A DNA stretch of 64,000 nt. It comes from an uncultured Pelagibacteraceae bacterium (lineage in GTDB: Bacteria; Pseudomonadota; Alphaproteobacteria; Pelagibacterales; Pelagibacteraceae). This document shows positions 46,987-57,835 of this stretch, piece after piece (within the stretch, counting starts at the first letter, position 1; the number at the start of each line of letters is the position of its first letter). Made by a program: the position numbers and the translations under genes. Location: contig CACFAF010000003.1 in NCBI GenBank assembly GCA_902564245.1, positions 1 to 64,000 of the forward strand, read 5' to 3'. The notes below the pieces were generated by a model. That model did not search any database. It was not told where the DNA came from and worked only from the letters and a program-made list of their open reading frames with translations.

Positions 46987-48767
46987 ATAAATATAGAACA
47001 CATAATTGTAACGAATTATCAAAAGCCAATAAAGGGACTAGTATAATTCTATCAGGCTGGATAAATAAAAAACGTGACCATGGAAATCTTTTATTTATTG
47101 ATTTACGAGATAATTATGGAGTTACACAGTGTATAATTGAAAAAACTAATTCCAGTTTTAAAAATTTAGAAAAAATTCAGTTAGAGAGTGTAATAAAAGT
47201 TATTGGAAAAGTAGCTGAGAGAAGCAAAGAAACTATCAATAATGAAATTAAAACTGGCGAGATAGAAGTTATTATAGATAGTTTTGAATTACTTGGTATT
47301 TGTAAAGAACTTCCAATGCCCATATTTAGTGATCAAGAATACGCTGAAGAGATAAGACTTAAATATAGGTTCTTAGATTTAAGAAGAAAAAAAATTCATA
47401 AAAATATCATTCTTAGGTCAAAAGTTATTTCATTCATAAGAGATGAAATGATAAAATTAGGTTTTTTAGAATTTCAAACACCAATTTTAACATCTTCGAG
47501 TCCAGAGGGAGCTAGAGATTTTTTGGTTCCAAGCCGATTGAATCCAGGAAAATTTTATGCACTCCCTCAAGCACCTCAACAATTCAAACAATTAATAATG
47601 ATTTCAGGTTTTGACAAATATTTTCAAATTGCACCTTGTTTTAGAGATGAGGATGCAAGATCAGATAGAAGCCCAGGAGAATTTTATCAATTAGACTTAG
47701 AAATGTCATTTGTAGAACAAGAAGATGTATTCAAAGTAGTTGAAAAATTAATGGTTAATTTATTTAAAAATTTTTCATCAAAAAAATTAATACATGAAAA
47801 ATTTCCAAGAATCTCTTACGAAGAAGCAATGCTTAAGTATGGTTCTGATAAACCTGATTTACGTAATCCTTTAATTATTAGTGATTTGACAAAAATTTTT
47901 ACTAGAGATGATGTTACTTTTGAAATATTTAAAAAACTTGTAAAAAAAGGATCAAAAGTAAGATGTATTGTAGCAAAAAATACAAAAGATAAATCTAGAA
48001 ATTTTTTTGATAATATTGATAAGTGGGCAAAAGAACAAGGAGCATCTGGTTTAGCGTATTTTACTTTGGAAAAAAATACAAAAATCACAGGTAAAGGACC
48101 AGTTGGAAAATTTTTTTCTGAAGAGGCTTTAAAAGAAATTATGAAAATAACATCAGCTGAAATTGGTGATAGTATATTTTTTGCTTGTGGCAATATTCAT
48201 GAGGTTCAATCAATTTCATCTTTGGCAAGAGACAAAATAGCTAAAGATCTTGACCTTATAGATGAAAGTAAATTTGCATTTTGTTGGATTGTTGACTATC
48301 CAATGTTCGAATTAGACGAAAAAACAAAAAAAATTAAATTTAGTCACAATCCTTTTTCAATGCCCCAAGGTGATATTAATAAACTAAATTTTGATAAACC
48401 TTTAGAAATTAAAGCTTATCAATATGACATTGTTTGTAACGGTATTGAATTATCTTCTGGAGCAATTAGAAATCATTTACCTGAGTTAATGTATAAGCTT
48501 TTTTCTATAGCAGGATATAATAACAAACAGGTTAATGAAAAATTTAGTGGGATGATTAATGCCTTGAGCTATGGAGCGCCTCCACATGGTGGCATTGCGC
48601 CAGGTATTGATAGAATAGTTATGTTATTAGCTAATGAAAAAAATATAAGAGAGGTGACGATGTTTCCAATGAATCAAAATGCACAAGATTTAATGATGAA
48701 TGCTCCCTCAGAAGTATCAGAGGATCAATTGAAGGAACTTAACCTTTCTTTAAAAAAGAAAAAATAA
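46983..48767 (+). CDS. aspS: Aspartyl-tRNA synthetase
   Basis: LSGWINKKRDHGNLLFIDLRDNYGVTQ, FRDEDARSDRSPGEFYQLDLEMSFV, GGIAPGIDRIVMLL; GTG start. Confidence 0.96.
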   Translation: MNKYRTHNCNELSKANKGTSIILSGWINKKRDHGNLLFIDLRDNYGVTQCIIEKTNSSFKNLEKIQLESVIKVIGKVAERSKETINNEIKTGEIEVIIDSFELLGICKELPMPIFSDQEYAEEIRLKYRFLDLRRKKIHKNIILRSKVISFIRDEMIKLGFLEFQTPILTSSSPEGARDFLVPSRLNPGKFYALPQAPQQFKQLIMISGFDKYFQIAPCFRDEDARSDRSPGEFYQLDLEMSFVEQEDVFKVVEKLMVNLFKNFSSKKLIHEKFPRISYEEAMLKYGSDKPDLRNPLIISDLTKIFTRDDVTFEIFKKLVKKGSKVRCIVAKNTKDKSRNFFDNIDKWAKEQGASGLAYFTLEKNTKITGKGPVGKFFSEEALKEIMKITSAEIGDSIFFACGNIHEVQSISSLARDKIAKDLDLIDESKFAFCWIVDYPMFELDEKTKKIKFSHNPFSMPQGDINKLNFDKPLEIKAYQYDIVCNGIELSSGAIRNHLPELMYKLFSIAGYNNKQVNEKFSGMINALSYGAPPHGGIAPGIDRIVMLLANEKNIREVTMFPMNQNAQDLMMNAPSEVSEDQLKELNLSLKKKK

Positions 48768-48769
48768 GT

Positions 48770-49594
48770 TTATTTTTTACCCTTAAGGTTAATTTTTATA
48801 TCTGAGAGATCTACAAGATTTTTTTTATAATTATTTCTAACAAATCCTTTACTAGTAATATCTTTTACAAGTTTTAAAAATTGGTTTTGATCATCTGAAT
48901 TTTTATCATCTTCAGTGTTAGATTTTTCCGATCCTCCAATTAAAGGAGTGTGAGCTAAATCCTCCCTATTTTGATAAGAAATAGCTAATTCTCTAAATAT
49001 ATAATCTAATATAGATGATGCACTTAATATTCTATCATTACCATGAACTTTTCCAGAAGGTTCAAATTTTGTATTAACGTAAGCATTTATAAATTCATCC
49101 AAAGGTACCCCATACTGTAGCCCAAGCGATATAGCTATCGCGAAGTTATTCATTAACGCTTTTACTAATTCACCTTCTTTGCTGGTATCAATGAAAATTT
49201 CTCCTATTTTTCCATCTTCATATTCACCTGTATGAAGATAAACTTTATGATCTCCAATTGTAGCTTTTTGAATATAGCCTTTTCTTCTATCTGGCATACT
49301 AAATCTTTTGCCAGCAGCTTCATTTAATTTTTTTACAAAATTTTGATTTGATACTTTAGATTCTACTTTTAGTTGTTCATGCTCTTTTACTATGTCTAAT
49401 TTTTTAGTTTCTAAATTTTTATTTTTTGCATCGAGATTTTTTGTTTTTCTTGTATCAAATTTAACATCTAATATTTCAAATTTCCCGTCATTTCTATTTT
49501 CTAGATTTGATAACTCAGTTTCATTTATATCATCTAGATAATGGTCTACTTTAAAACTGCACGTATAATAAGTTTCTACTAAATATTTAGCCAT
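48770..49594 (-). CDS. Stand-alone NrdJ C-terminal (TSCPD-type, NrdJb-like) protein
   Basis: [110 protein letters not shown] resembles the C-terminus of alphaproteobacterial class II RNR; no RNR catalytic barrel in this ORF. Confidence 0.8.
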   Translation of the reverse strand: MAKYLVETYYTCSFKVDHYLDDINETELSNLENRNDGKFEILDVKFDTRKTKNLDAKNKNLETKKLDIVKEHEQLKVESKVSNQNFVKKLNEAAGKRFSMPDRRKGYIQKATIGDHKVYLHTGEYEDGKIGEIFIDTSKEGELVKALMNNFAIAISLGLQYGVPLDEFINAYVNTKFEPSGKVHGNDRILSASSILDYIFRELAISYQNREDLAHTPLIGGSEKSNTEDDKNSDDQNQFLKLVKDITSKGFVRNNYKKNLVDLSDIKINLKGKK

Positions 49595-49709
49595 TTTATC
49601 TCATAATTAAAAATTATTTGAATCTTAAGATAATTAATTTATATACAAATTCTTACTTTAGTCTAATTTAATTTATACAATTTTAAATTGAACTATTTAC
49701 TTAATTATT

Positions 49710-50069
49710 ATGTTGACATTTTTTAAAAAAATTTTCATTTGGTGGAATCAAGAAACAATCGGAACAAAATTACAAACAATTTTTTTTGGAAAACTAGTTG
49801 GCAAAGACTCTTTTGGTAATAAGTATTACCAGAGTAAATCAGGAAAAAGATGGGTGATTTATAAAGATGAAATTGATGCTTCTAAAATACCTAATGAATG
49901 GTTTTCTTGGATACACTTTACAAAAAATAAAATTGAAAATTCTCATGAATTAAAAAAATATAATTGGCAAAAACCACATCAGTCAAATCAAACAGGTACA
50001 GAAAATTCTTACCATCCTAATAAAGAAAATAATGAAATTAAAAAAAAGTATAAAACTTGGAATAGTTAA
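49710..50069 (+). CDS. NADH:ubiquinone oxidoreductase NDUFA12-family subunit
   Basis: GKLVGKDSFGNKYYQSKSGKRWVIYKDEIDASKIPNEWFSWIHF. Confidence 0.9.
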   Translation: MLTFFKKIFIWWNQETIGTKLQTIFFGKLVGKDSFGNKYYQSKSGKRWVIYKDEIDASKIPNEWFSWIHFTKNKIENSHELKKYNWQKPHQSNQTGTENSYHPNKENNEIKKKYKTWNS

Positions 50070-50433
50070 TTGTATTATTTTTGTATTTCTAATATTTAAT
50101 ACTTTAGAAGCTACAGAGAAAAAATTGGAAATTATTGATAATAATTTTATAGAAATAAAAATATTAGATAAAGTTAGCTCAAAAAATAGTTTTTTAAAAA
50201 TTAAGGTTGGAGAACAAAAAAAATTTAAGAATCTTTTAATTAAATCCTTAAGATGTAAAAATTCAGAGTTTGATGATAACCCTGAAGTTTCAGCTTATAT
50301 ACAAGTAAAAGATTTAACTAATAAGAATAATGATGAGGTTTTTGTTTTTAATGGATGGACTTTTTCATCAAGTCCAACTATCAGACCTTTTGATCATCCA
50401 GTATATGATATTTGGTTGACAAAATGTTATTAA
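50032..50433 (+). CDS. DUF2155 domain-containing exported protein
   Basis: Signal peptide; FLKIKVGEQKKFKNLLIKSLRCKNSEFDDNPEVSAYIQV...FNGWTFSSSPTIRPFDHPVYDIWLTKC. Confidence 0.85.
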   Translation: MKLKKSIKLGIVNCIIFVFLIFNTLEATEKKLEIIDNNFIEIKILDKVSSKNSFLKIKVGEQKKFKNLLIKSLRCKNSEFDDNPEVSAYIQVKDLTNKNNDEVFVFNGWTFSSSPTIRPFDHPVYDIWLTKCY

Positions 50434-51767
50434 ATAACTTTTTCATTGTCTAACCAACTCACATTAAAGTCTGAATTAACAAATTTTTTATGAGTTAGTA
50501 ATATTTTATGTAAATCGATTGTAGTTGTAATTCCATCAATTACAAATTCATCTAGTGAACGAATCATTCTCTGAATCGCTTCTGTTCTATTTCTTCCATG
50601 ACAGATTAATTTACAAACCATGCTGTCATAATATGGAGTTACCTTGTATCCCTGAAATATTGCACCGTCTACTCTAGTCCTAAAACCAGAAGGTTGATGA
50701 CACATATTTATTATTCCAGGCGATGGTTGAAAATTCTTGCTTGCATCTTCAGCATTGATTCTGCATTCTATAGCGTGACCCCTCGGTGAAATATCACTTT
50801 GTTTTAAAGCTGTTTCTTCAGAAAAGGCAATCCAAATTTGTTCTTTAATAATATCTATTCCTGTTACCATTTCAGTTACTGGGTGTTCTACTTGCACTCT
50901 AGTATTCATCTCAAGAAAGTAAAATTTGTTGTCTTCATATATAAACTCAACAGTACCAGCTCCCATATATCCAATTTTAGACACCATATTTACTGTTTTT
51001 TCAAAAAGATCTTTTCTAATTGTATCAGTAAGAACTGGACTAGGGGTTTCCTCAATTAGTTTTTGATGTCTTCTTTGTACTGAACAATCTCTTTCATGAA
51101 GATGAACTACTCTATTTTTTCCAGCTAATATTTGAACTTCAATATGTCTTGGATTTTGAAAAAATTTTTCAATGTATACTTCATCATTTCCAAAATATTT
51201 TAGTGCTTCTGATTTTGCAGTAGAGAATAAAGTTTCAAACTCTTCTTCTTTATATACAATTTTCATTCCTTTTCCTCCACCACCACCTGAAGCTTTAATT
51301 AAGACTGGAAAGCCAATTTTTTTACAAAGTTCTTTTGCTTCATAAGCATCTTTTACTCCACCTTCAGATCCTTCTATTACTGGTAATCCATTTTCTTTAG
51401 CTATTCTTTTAGCCTGGATTTTATCACCCATCATTTCAATATGTTTTGATGAAGCTCCAATAAAATTAATTTTATTTTCTTCCAAAATTCTCGCAAAATT
51501 TGCATTTTCAGAGAGAAAACCATACCCAGGATGAACTGCATCAGCATTAGTAAGTTCTATTGCGGACATCAATGCAGGAATATTTAAATAACTATTTGAT
51601 GGTTGATAAGAACCTATACAAACACTTTCATCTGCCAATCTTACATGCATCGAGTCTTTATCAACGTCAGAATGAACTGCAACTGTCTGTATTCCCCATT
51701 CCTTACAAGCTCTGATAATTCTAACGGCAATTTCTCCTCGGTTCGCAATTAATATTTTTTTAAACAT
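50430..51767 (-). CDS. accC: Acetyl-CoA carboxylase biotin carboxylase
   Basis: MFKKILIANRGEIAVRIIRACKEWGI, KASGGGGGKGMKIV, FLEMNTRVQVEHPVTEMVTGID. Confidence 0.97.
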   Translation of the reverse strand: MFKKILIANRGEIAVRIIRACKEWGIQTVAVHSDVDKDSMHVRLADESVCIGSYQPSNSYLNIPALMSAIELTNADAVHPGYGFLSENANFARILEENKINFIGASSKHIEMMGDKIQAKRIAKENGLPVIEGSEGGVKDAYEAKELCKKIGFPVLIKASGGGGGKGMKIVYKEEEFETLFSTAKSEALKYFGNDEVYIEKFFQNPRHIEVQILAGKNRVVHLHERDCSVQRRHQKLIEETPSPVLTDTIRKDLFEKTVNMVSKIGYMGAGTVEFIYEDNKFYFLEMNTRVQVEHPVTEMVTGIDIIKEQIWIAFSEETALKQSDISPRGHAIECRINAEDASKNFQPSPGIINMCHQPSGFRTRVDGAIFQGYKVTPYYDSMVCKLICHGRNRTEAIQRMIRSLDEFVIDGITTTIDLHKILLTHKKFVNSDFNVSWLDNEKVI

Positions 51768-52189
51768 TAATTTAGAATCACAAGTGTTTGTCCAAATTCA
51801 ACAGGTGATCCATCTTGAACACATATTTCTTTTATTGTTCCATCAAAAGTGGCTGGCACATGATTCATCGTTTTCATTGCCTCAACTATCATAATTGTAT
51901 CACCTTTTTTTATTTTTTTTCCAACTTCAATAAATTTTTTTGCCCCAGGCTCTGGTGCAAGATATGCTGTACCTATAATTGGTGATGTAACTCGTTTTCC
52001 TGATAATACTTCCCCAACATCTGTTATAGTCTTAGCAGATTTTTTTACATCTATATTTTGTGATGAATTAACTGAAGTTGATTTAGAAACTTTAATTTTT
52101 AGATCTTTATTTCCATACTCAAGCTCAGTTAAATTAAACTCATTTAAGTAATCGGTTAATTCTTTAATTAATTTTTTATCAATTTTCAT
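51767..52189 (-). CDS. accB: Acetyl-CoA carboxylase biotin carboxyl carrier protein
   Basis: IMIVEAMKTMNHVPATFDG biotinylation site. Confidence 0.97.
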   Translation of the reverse strand: MKIDKKLIKELTDYLNEFNLTELEYGNKDLKIKVSKSTSVNSSQNIDVKKSAKTITDVGEVLSGKRVTSPIIGTAYLAPEPGAKKFIEVGKKIKKGDTIMIVEAMKTMNHVPATFDGTIKEICVQDGSPVEFGQTLVILN

Positions 52190-52625
52190 TTTGTAATAGT
52201 TTTTGCATTGAAATTATGGCCAAAATATATCCATTGTCCCCTAGACCAAAAATACCTCCATCTACCACATCACTAATTAAAGATTTATGTCTAAATTCTT
52301 CTCTTTTGTATATGTTTGAAATATGTAGCTCAATTTTAGGTTTTTTATAAATACTTAGTGCATCTCTTATTGCAACTGAAGTATGAGTAAAACCTGCGGC
52401 ATTTATTATTATACCATCATGTGTTTTTGAGGCTTTTTGAATAATTGTTACAATTTCTCCTTCAATATTTGATTGTATAAAGTCTAGATTAATATTCAGA
52501 TCTTTAGATTTTTTTAAACAATTTTTCTTTAATTCCTCAAAAGTAATTGAACCATATTGTGATTGTTCTCTTTCACCTAATAGATTAATATTTGGACCAT
52601 TAATAATTATAACATTATTACTCAT
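52179..52625 (-). CDS. aroQ: Type II 3-dehydroquinate dehydratase
   Basis: IIINGPNINLLGEREQSQYG, IINAAGFTHTSVAIRDAL, ELHISNIYKREEFRHKSLIS; start MSNN at 52625. Confidence 0.95.
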   Translation of the reverse strand: MSNNVIIINGPNINLLGEREQSQYGSITFEELKKNCLKKSKDLNINLDFIQSNIEGEIVTIIQKASKTHDGIIINAAGFTHTSVAIRDALSIYKKPKIELHISNIYKREEFRHKSLISDVVDGGIFGLGDNGYILAIISMQKLLQNEN

Positions 52626-52641
52626 TAAGATCTTATATAAC

Positions 52642-52851
52642 ATGAAAAAAATAAAAATTAAATTAAATGGTAAATGGTCATTAATTAAAGGTAATTTAAG
52701 TTTATATAGCCACCTTAAAAATTTAAAAATACCATTAAAAAAAGTAGCAATTGAACTAAATCAAGAAATAGTAGATAAAAACACACTTAGAAAAACTAAA
52801 TTGAAAAATAAAGATAAAATTGAAATTGTTCATTTTATAGGGGGTGGCTAA
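52642..52851 (+). CDS. thiS: Thiamine biosynthesis sulfur carrier protein
   Basis: Ubiquitin-like small protein ending ...[10 protein letters not shown] (C-terminal GG). Confidence 0.88.
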   Translation: MKKIKIKLNGKWSLIKGNLSLYSHLKNLKIPLKKVAIELNQEIVDKNTLRKTKLKNKDKIEIVHFIGGG

Positions 52852-53626
52852 GTTGAGAAATGATAATTTTATTATAGATAAGAAAAAATTTAAATCTAGA
52901 TTGATTGTAGGCACTGGCAAATATAAAAATATGAAGGAATGTGCTAAAGCAATAAAAATTTCTGGTGCAGATATTGTAACTGTTGCAGTAAGGAGGGTAA
53001 ATATTTCTGATAAAAAAAAACCTCTTTTAATGGATTATATCAATCCTAAAAAAATTACCTATTTACCTAATACAGCTGGATGTTTTACTTCAGATGAAGC
53101 TTTACGAACTTTAAGGCTTGCAAGAGAGATAGGTGGATGGAAATTAGTTAAATTAGAAGTCTTGGGAGATAAAAAAAATTTATTTCCTGATATGTTAGAA
53201 ACTTTGAAATCAACTGAAATTTTAACTAAGGAAGGATTTAGTGTCATGGTTTACTGTAATGATGACCCATTAATGGCAAAAAGATTAGAAAATGTAGGAG
53301 CTTCTGCAATAATGCCATTAGCTGCTCCAATTGGATCTGGATTAGGTATTCAAAATAAAACAAATATTAGAATAATTAGAAACCAAACGAAGTTACCATT
53401 GATTATAGACGCAGGATTAGGTCAAGCTTCAGATGCAACTATAGCTATGGAGTTAGGTTGCGATGGTGTGCTTATTAATACTGCAATTGCGAAAGCTAAA
53501 AACCCATTTCAAATGGCTTTAGCTATGAAAAATGCTGTATCAGCAGGAAGAAATTCTTATTTATCTGGCAGAATTTCCAAGTCTAATTATGCTAAACCTT
53601 CTTCTCCACGGAAAGGTCTGATTTAG
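52844..53626 (+). CDS. thiG: Thiazole synthase
   Basis: [78 protein letters not shown] start overlapping thiS. Confidence 0.95.
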   Translation: MAKLRNDNFIIDKKKFKSRLIVGTGKYKNMKECAKAIKISGADIVTVAVRRVNISDKKKPLLMDYINPKKITYLPNTAGCFTSDEALRTLRLAREIGGWKLVKLEVLGDKKNLFPDMLETLKSTEILTKEGFSVMVYCNDDPLMAKRLENVGASAIMPLAAPIGSGLGIQNKTNIRIIRNQTKLPLIIDAGLGQASDATIAMELGCDGVLINTAIAKAKNPFQMALAMKNAVSAGRNSYLSGRISKSNYAKPSSPRKGLI

Positions 53627-55394
53627 TTTTTTTATAGTATCTTTTTTTATTAAATTTTTTTTTCTTAAATTTGATCTTTTTTTTATTTTTTAGAGTAACA
53701 CCATTTTTTTTAGTATCTTTTAGCTCCTCAAGATTTTTCATTTTTTTAATATTTTCTAATTTTTCAATTGTTTTTTTACTTTTATTTTTTAGATCAATTA
53801 TATAATCAGGTATTATTAAAGAATTATCAGCAACTATTTCAATTTTGATTTTATTTTTTTTTTCAAAATACTTTAAATCGTTAATAAAGTTTTCTTGAAT
53901 AAAATTAGAAATCTTTTCACATATTCTAAGCTCTACAAACTTAGCTTTGTTTAAAATTGATTTAATTTCAACCAATTTTAGTAATTTTAATGCAAAAGAT
54001 TCATCTGTTAATATAACTTCCCATTTTATGCTACTCTCTCTCAATCTTTGTCTAGACATTTCTAAAAGACCAAAATTGCTTATACGACCTATTTGAATTC
54101 TAGCTCTATCTGATCTACATTTTTCTTTAAGCCTTTTTTCAACTAATCTTCTATTTCCATAACTTAACATATCGATGAAATCTATGATAATTAAGCCTGA
54201 CAAATCTCTTATCTTGATTTGTCTAGAAATTTCTTCTGCTGCTTCAAGATTTGTATCAAGAGCAGTACTTTCAACATTTTTTTGCTTAATTGATTTTCCT
54301 GAATTTATATCTATAGAAACAAGGGCTTCAGTTGGGTTAATTACTAAATATCCTCCTGAATTAAGCTTAACCTGGCTTTCAAAGATTTCATTTAATTTAT
54401 TTTCAATATTTTCTTTAAAAAATAATGGGACTTTATCTCGATATTTTTTTACCTTTTTGGTATGATTAGGCATCATCATTCTCATAAAATTTTGAGCCTT
54501 TTTATATCCTTCATTGCCTTCTACAATTACATTTTTTGTATCTTCATCAAACATATCTCTCAAAGTTCTTTTAATTATTTCACTTTCTTGATGAATTAAT
54601 GCAGGCGCTATGGAGTTCATTGCACTTTCTTTTATTGAATCCCATATTTTAATTAAATTTTGAAGATCATGATTTATTTCATTTTTAGTTTTATTTGATC
54701 CAGCTGTCCTTACAATTAACCCCATCTCATTTGGAATATTAATTTCATTTAAAATAGATCGAATTTTTTTTCTATCATTAGGATTAAAAATTTTTCGTGA
54801 AATTCCTCCTCCTTTAGGCGTATTAGGCATCAAAACAATATATTTTCCAGCAATAGAAATAAATGTACTTAAAGCAGCCCCTTTTAATCCTCTTTCATCT
54901 TTTAAAACTTGAACAAGAATTACTTGGTTTGGTTTTATAACTTCTTGAATTTTGTATCTTTTTGAACGATATTTATTTTCATCTTTTTTATTTTCTTCAA
55001 TCTTTATTTGTTCAGGATTTTTTTCTACCGGGTCATTGGAATCTAAATTTCCTTCATCTAAGTTTTTTTCTTCTTGTTGCTGACTTTCTTTTTGTAATTC
55101 TTCCCTTACTTTTTCTTCTTCTTGTTTGATAATTTCTAAGTCACTTCTTGGAATTTGATAGTAATCCGACTGAATGTCATTAAAGGATAAAAAACCATGT
55201 CTTTCTCTCCCAAAATCAACAAATGCAGCTTGCAATGACGGCTCTACTCGACTTACTTTTCCCAGATAAATGTTGTTCTTTATTAAAGTATTTTTTACGC
55301 CTTCGTATTCGTAATCTTCAATATTTCCATTTGATTTGAGTACAACTCTAGTTTCATTCGGATGCGAAGCATCAATGTATAAATTTTTATCCAT
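53592..55394 (-). CDS. rne: Ribonuclease E/G family protein
   Basis: [26 protein letters not shown]1 region with charged insertion; [55 protein letters not shown]. Confidence 0.93.
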   Translation of the reverse strand: MDKNLYIDASHPNETRVVLKSNGNIEDYEYEGVKNTLIKNNIYLGKVSRVEPSLQAAFVDFGRERHGFLSFNDIQSDYYQIPRSDLEIIKQEEEKVREELQKESQQQEEKNLDEGNLDSNDPVEKNPEQIKIEENKKDENKYRSKRYKIQEVIKPNQVILVQVLKDERGLKGAALSTFISIAGKYIVLMPNTPKGGGISRKIFNPNDRKKIRSILNEINIPNEMGLIVRTAGSNKTKNEINHDLQNLIKIWDSIKESAMNSIAPALIHQESEIIKRTLRDMFDEDTKNVIVEGNEGYKKAQNFMRMMMPNHTKKVKKYRDKVPLFFKENIENKLNEIFESQVKLNSGGYLVINPTEALVSIDINSGKSIKQKNVESTALDTNLEAAEEISRQIKIRDLSGLIIIDFIDMLSYGNRRLVEKRLKEKCRSDRARIQIGRISNFGLLEMSRQRLRESSIKWEVILTDESFALKLLKLVEIKSILNKAKFVELRICEKISNFIQENFINDLKYFEKKNKIKIEIVADNSLIIPDYIIDLKNKSKKTIEKLENIKKMKNLEELKDTKKNGVTLKNKKKIKFKKKKFNKKRYYKKTKSDLSVEKKV

Positions 55395-55489
55395 AATTTT
55401 TTGATTAATTTTCTCATTTAATTTACTTTTAATTTTGTATAATTCTGATGCCTTAACATTAACAAATTCATATATTAAATAAAACTAAA

Positions 55490-57835
55490 ATGATTAAAAT
55501 ATTAAAAAAAACCGCTTTAGCAATTTTTGGAATTTCACTGTTAACGGGTATCTTAATCTTTTCAATTTTATGGGCATTTTCTAACAATTTACCTGATTAT
55601 AAATTCTTAAAAAATTATAAACCTCCAGTTTCAAGCAAAGTTTATTCAGGTGAAGGAGAATTAATTAGCGATTTTTCCTCAGAAAAAAGAATTTTTGTCC
55701 CATATGAAGCTATTCCCCAAAGAGTAATTAATGCTTTTTTATCTGCTGAAGATAAAAATTTTTTTTCACATCCAGGTGTTGATGCAAAAGGAATAATTAG
55801 AGCTATTATAAATAATGTATTTAATCTGCTATCATCTAAAAGGTTAGAAGGAGCTTCTACAATTACACAACAGGTTGCAAAAAATTTTTTATTAAGTAAT
55901 GAAGTTAGTTTAAATAGAAAAATTAAAGAAGCAATACTTGCTTTTAGAATAGAAAGAGCACTTTCAAAGGAAAGAATATTAGAATTATATCTTAATCAAA
56001 TTTATTTAGGACAAAGAAGTTATGGTGTTGCATCAGCTAGTCTTCAATATTTTGACAAACCTATAAGCGAACTTGATTATAATGAAGCAGCTTTATTAGC
56101 AGCATTACCAAAAGCACCAAGTAGATATAATCCGTACAGAAATCCTAAACTAGCAAAATTTCGAAGAAATTTAGTATTAAGCAATCTACTAGACAATGGA
56201 CATATAAATGAAGATAGTTATAAAAATCTAGTTTCAAGTAATATTATTCTTAAAAAAAGAAAAACAATCTTTTTAGAGGATACCAGATATTATGTTGAAG
56301 ATATTAGAAAAAATATTGTCGACCAATTTGGTTTTGAAAAAGTATATAAACAAGGTTTTAATATTAAAACTCCATTAAATTTAAGTTTACAAAATACTGC
56401 GACTGAAGTTTTAAGAAATGGATTAATAGATTACGATAGAAGAAAAGGTTGGAGAGGACCATTAGATAATAAAAAATATACAAAGAACTGGTACACTGAT
56501 GATAGTCTAAAAAAATTTAGATTAGAAAAATCAATTTTCTGGAAATTAGCAATCGTAAAAAAGATTAATAAATTTTATATTGAAATTGAAACTGAAGAGA
56601 AAATTTTAGGTAAGATTGATTACAACAATATTAATTGGACAAAAAAAGAATTTGAAGAATTGGTAAAAATCGGAGATATAATTTATGTTAAAAAAATTGA
56701 GGAAAATAAATATGAATTAAAACAATATCCCGAAGTAAATGGAGGAATAATAGTGATGGATCCATTTACTGGGCGTGTCTTAGCATTAAGTGGAGGTTTT
56801 AGTTTTAAAAAAAGTGAATTTAATAGGGCCTCTCAAGCTTTAAGACAACCAGGCTCGGCTTTTAAACCATTTATTTATGCATTAGCATTAGAAAATAATT
56901 TTTCTCCATCCACATTAGTACTAGACGCTCCACTTGTTTTAGAACAAGGAACTGATTTAAAAATGTGGAAACCAGAGAATTATGGTAAGAAATTCTACGG
57001 TCCTTCTACATTAAGAATGGGATTGGAAAAATCTAGAAATTTAATGACGGTAAGAGTAGCGCAAGATTTAGGAGTACAAAAAATAACTGAGTTTTCAAAA
57101 AAAATTGGAATATATGATAATCCTAATGAATTGTTATCTATATCTTTAGGATCTGCAGAGACCACTTTGCTAAGACTAACAACTGCTTATTGCTCTTTTG
57201 TAAATGGAGGTAAATTAGTTAAGCCAATATTAATTGATAGAATTCAAGATAGTGAAGGAATTACAATTTATAATACTGAAACAAGGAAGTGCGATAATTG
57301 TGATCAAATATCACATTTAAGTGAAGAATTACCAACAATTTCAGACAATTTTAGACAAATTTTTTCAGCTGAAACTGCCTATCAAATGACTTCAATGTTA
57401 GAAGGTGTGATATTAAGAGGTACTGGAAGAAAATTAAGGGATTTAAATTTAGATTTAGCAGGAAAGACTGGAACAACAAATAAAAACACGGATACTTGGT
57501 TTATAGGCTATACTTCAAAATTAGTAGTTGGGGTATATGTTGGTTTTGATGAACCAAAATCACTTGGAAAATATGAAACTGGAGCAAAAACTGCAATGCC
57601 AATATTTAAGAATTTTGTAAAAAAAGCTGTAAAAAAAAAGGATGCAAGACCATTCAAAGTTGCAGATAATATTACAATGATGGTTGTTGATAGATTTACA
57701 GGACAAAAAGCAAACTTTGCTTCTAAAGAGACAATAATAGAAGTATTTAAAAAGGATAATATTAATATTAATCCCAATCAAAATATTGATATTAATAATA
57801 GATTAAAAAACAATAATATATTAAGGTTCTATTAA
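55490..57835 (+). CDS. mrcA: Penicillin-binding protein 1A
   Basis: AFLSAEDKNFFSHPGVDAKGIIRA, GASTITQQVAKNFLL, RQPGSAFKPFIYALALEN, AGKTGTTNKNTDTWFIGYTS. Confidence 0.94.
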   Translation: MIKILKKTALAIFGISLLTGILIFSILWAFSNNLPDYKFLKNYKPPVSSKVYSGEGELISDFSSEKRIFVPYEAIPQRVINAFLSAEDKNFFSHPGVDAKGIIRAIINNVFNLLSSKRLEGASTITQQVAKNFLLSNEVSLNRKIKEAILAFRIERALSKERILELYLNQIYLGQRSYGVASASLQYFDKPISELDYNEAALLAALPKAPSRYNPYRNPKLAKFRRNLVLSNLLDNGHINEDSYKNLVSSNIILKKRKTIFLEDTRYYVEDIRKNIVDQFGFEKVYKQGFNIKTPLNLSLQNTATEVLRNGLIDYDRRKGWRGPLDNKKYTKNWYTDDSLKKFRLEKSIFWKLAIVKKINKFYIEIETEEKILGKIDYNNINWTKKEFEELVKIGDIIYVKKIEENKYELKQYPEVNGGIIVMDPFTGRVLALSGGFSFKKSEFNRASQALRQPGSAFKPFIYALALENNFSPSTLVLDAPLVLEQGTDLKMWKPENYGKKFYGPSTLRMGLEKSRNLMTVRVAQDLGVQKITEFSKKIGIYDNPNELLSISLGSAETTLLRLTTAYCSFVNGGKLVKPILIDRIQDSEGITIYNTETRKCDNCDQISHLSEELPTISDNFRQIFSAETAYQMTSMLEGVILRGTGRKLRDLNLDLAGKTGTTNKNTDTWFIGYTSKLVVGVYVGFDEPKSLGKYETGAKTAMPIFKNFVKKAVKKKDARPFKVADNITMMVVDRFTGQKANFASKETIIEVFKKDNININPNQNIDINNRLKNNNILRFY

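Noticed and set aside
47816-48193. 125-aa minus-strand ORF
   Set aside because: Antisense to conserved aspS sequence; a by-product of codon bias.
57508-57781. Two minus-strand ORFs at the 3' end of mrcA
   Set aside because: Overlap the mrcA coding end in antisense; composition-driven.
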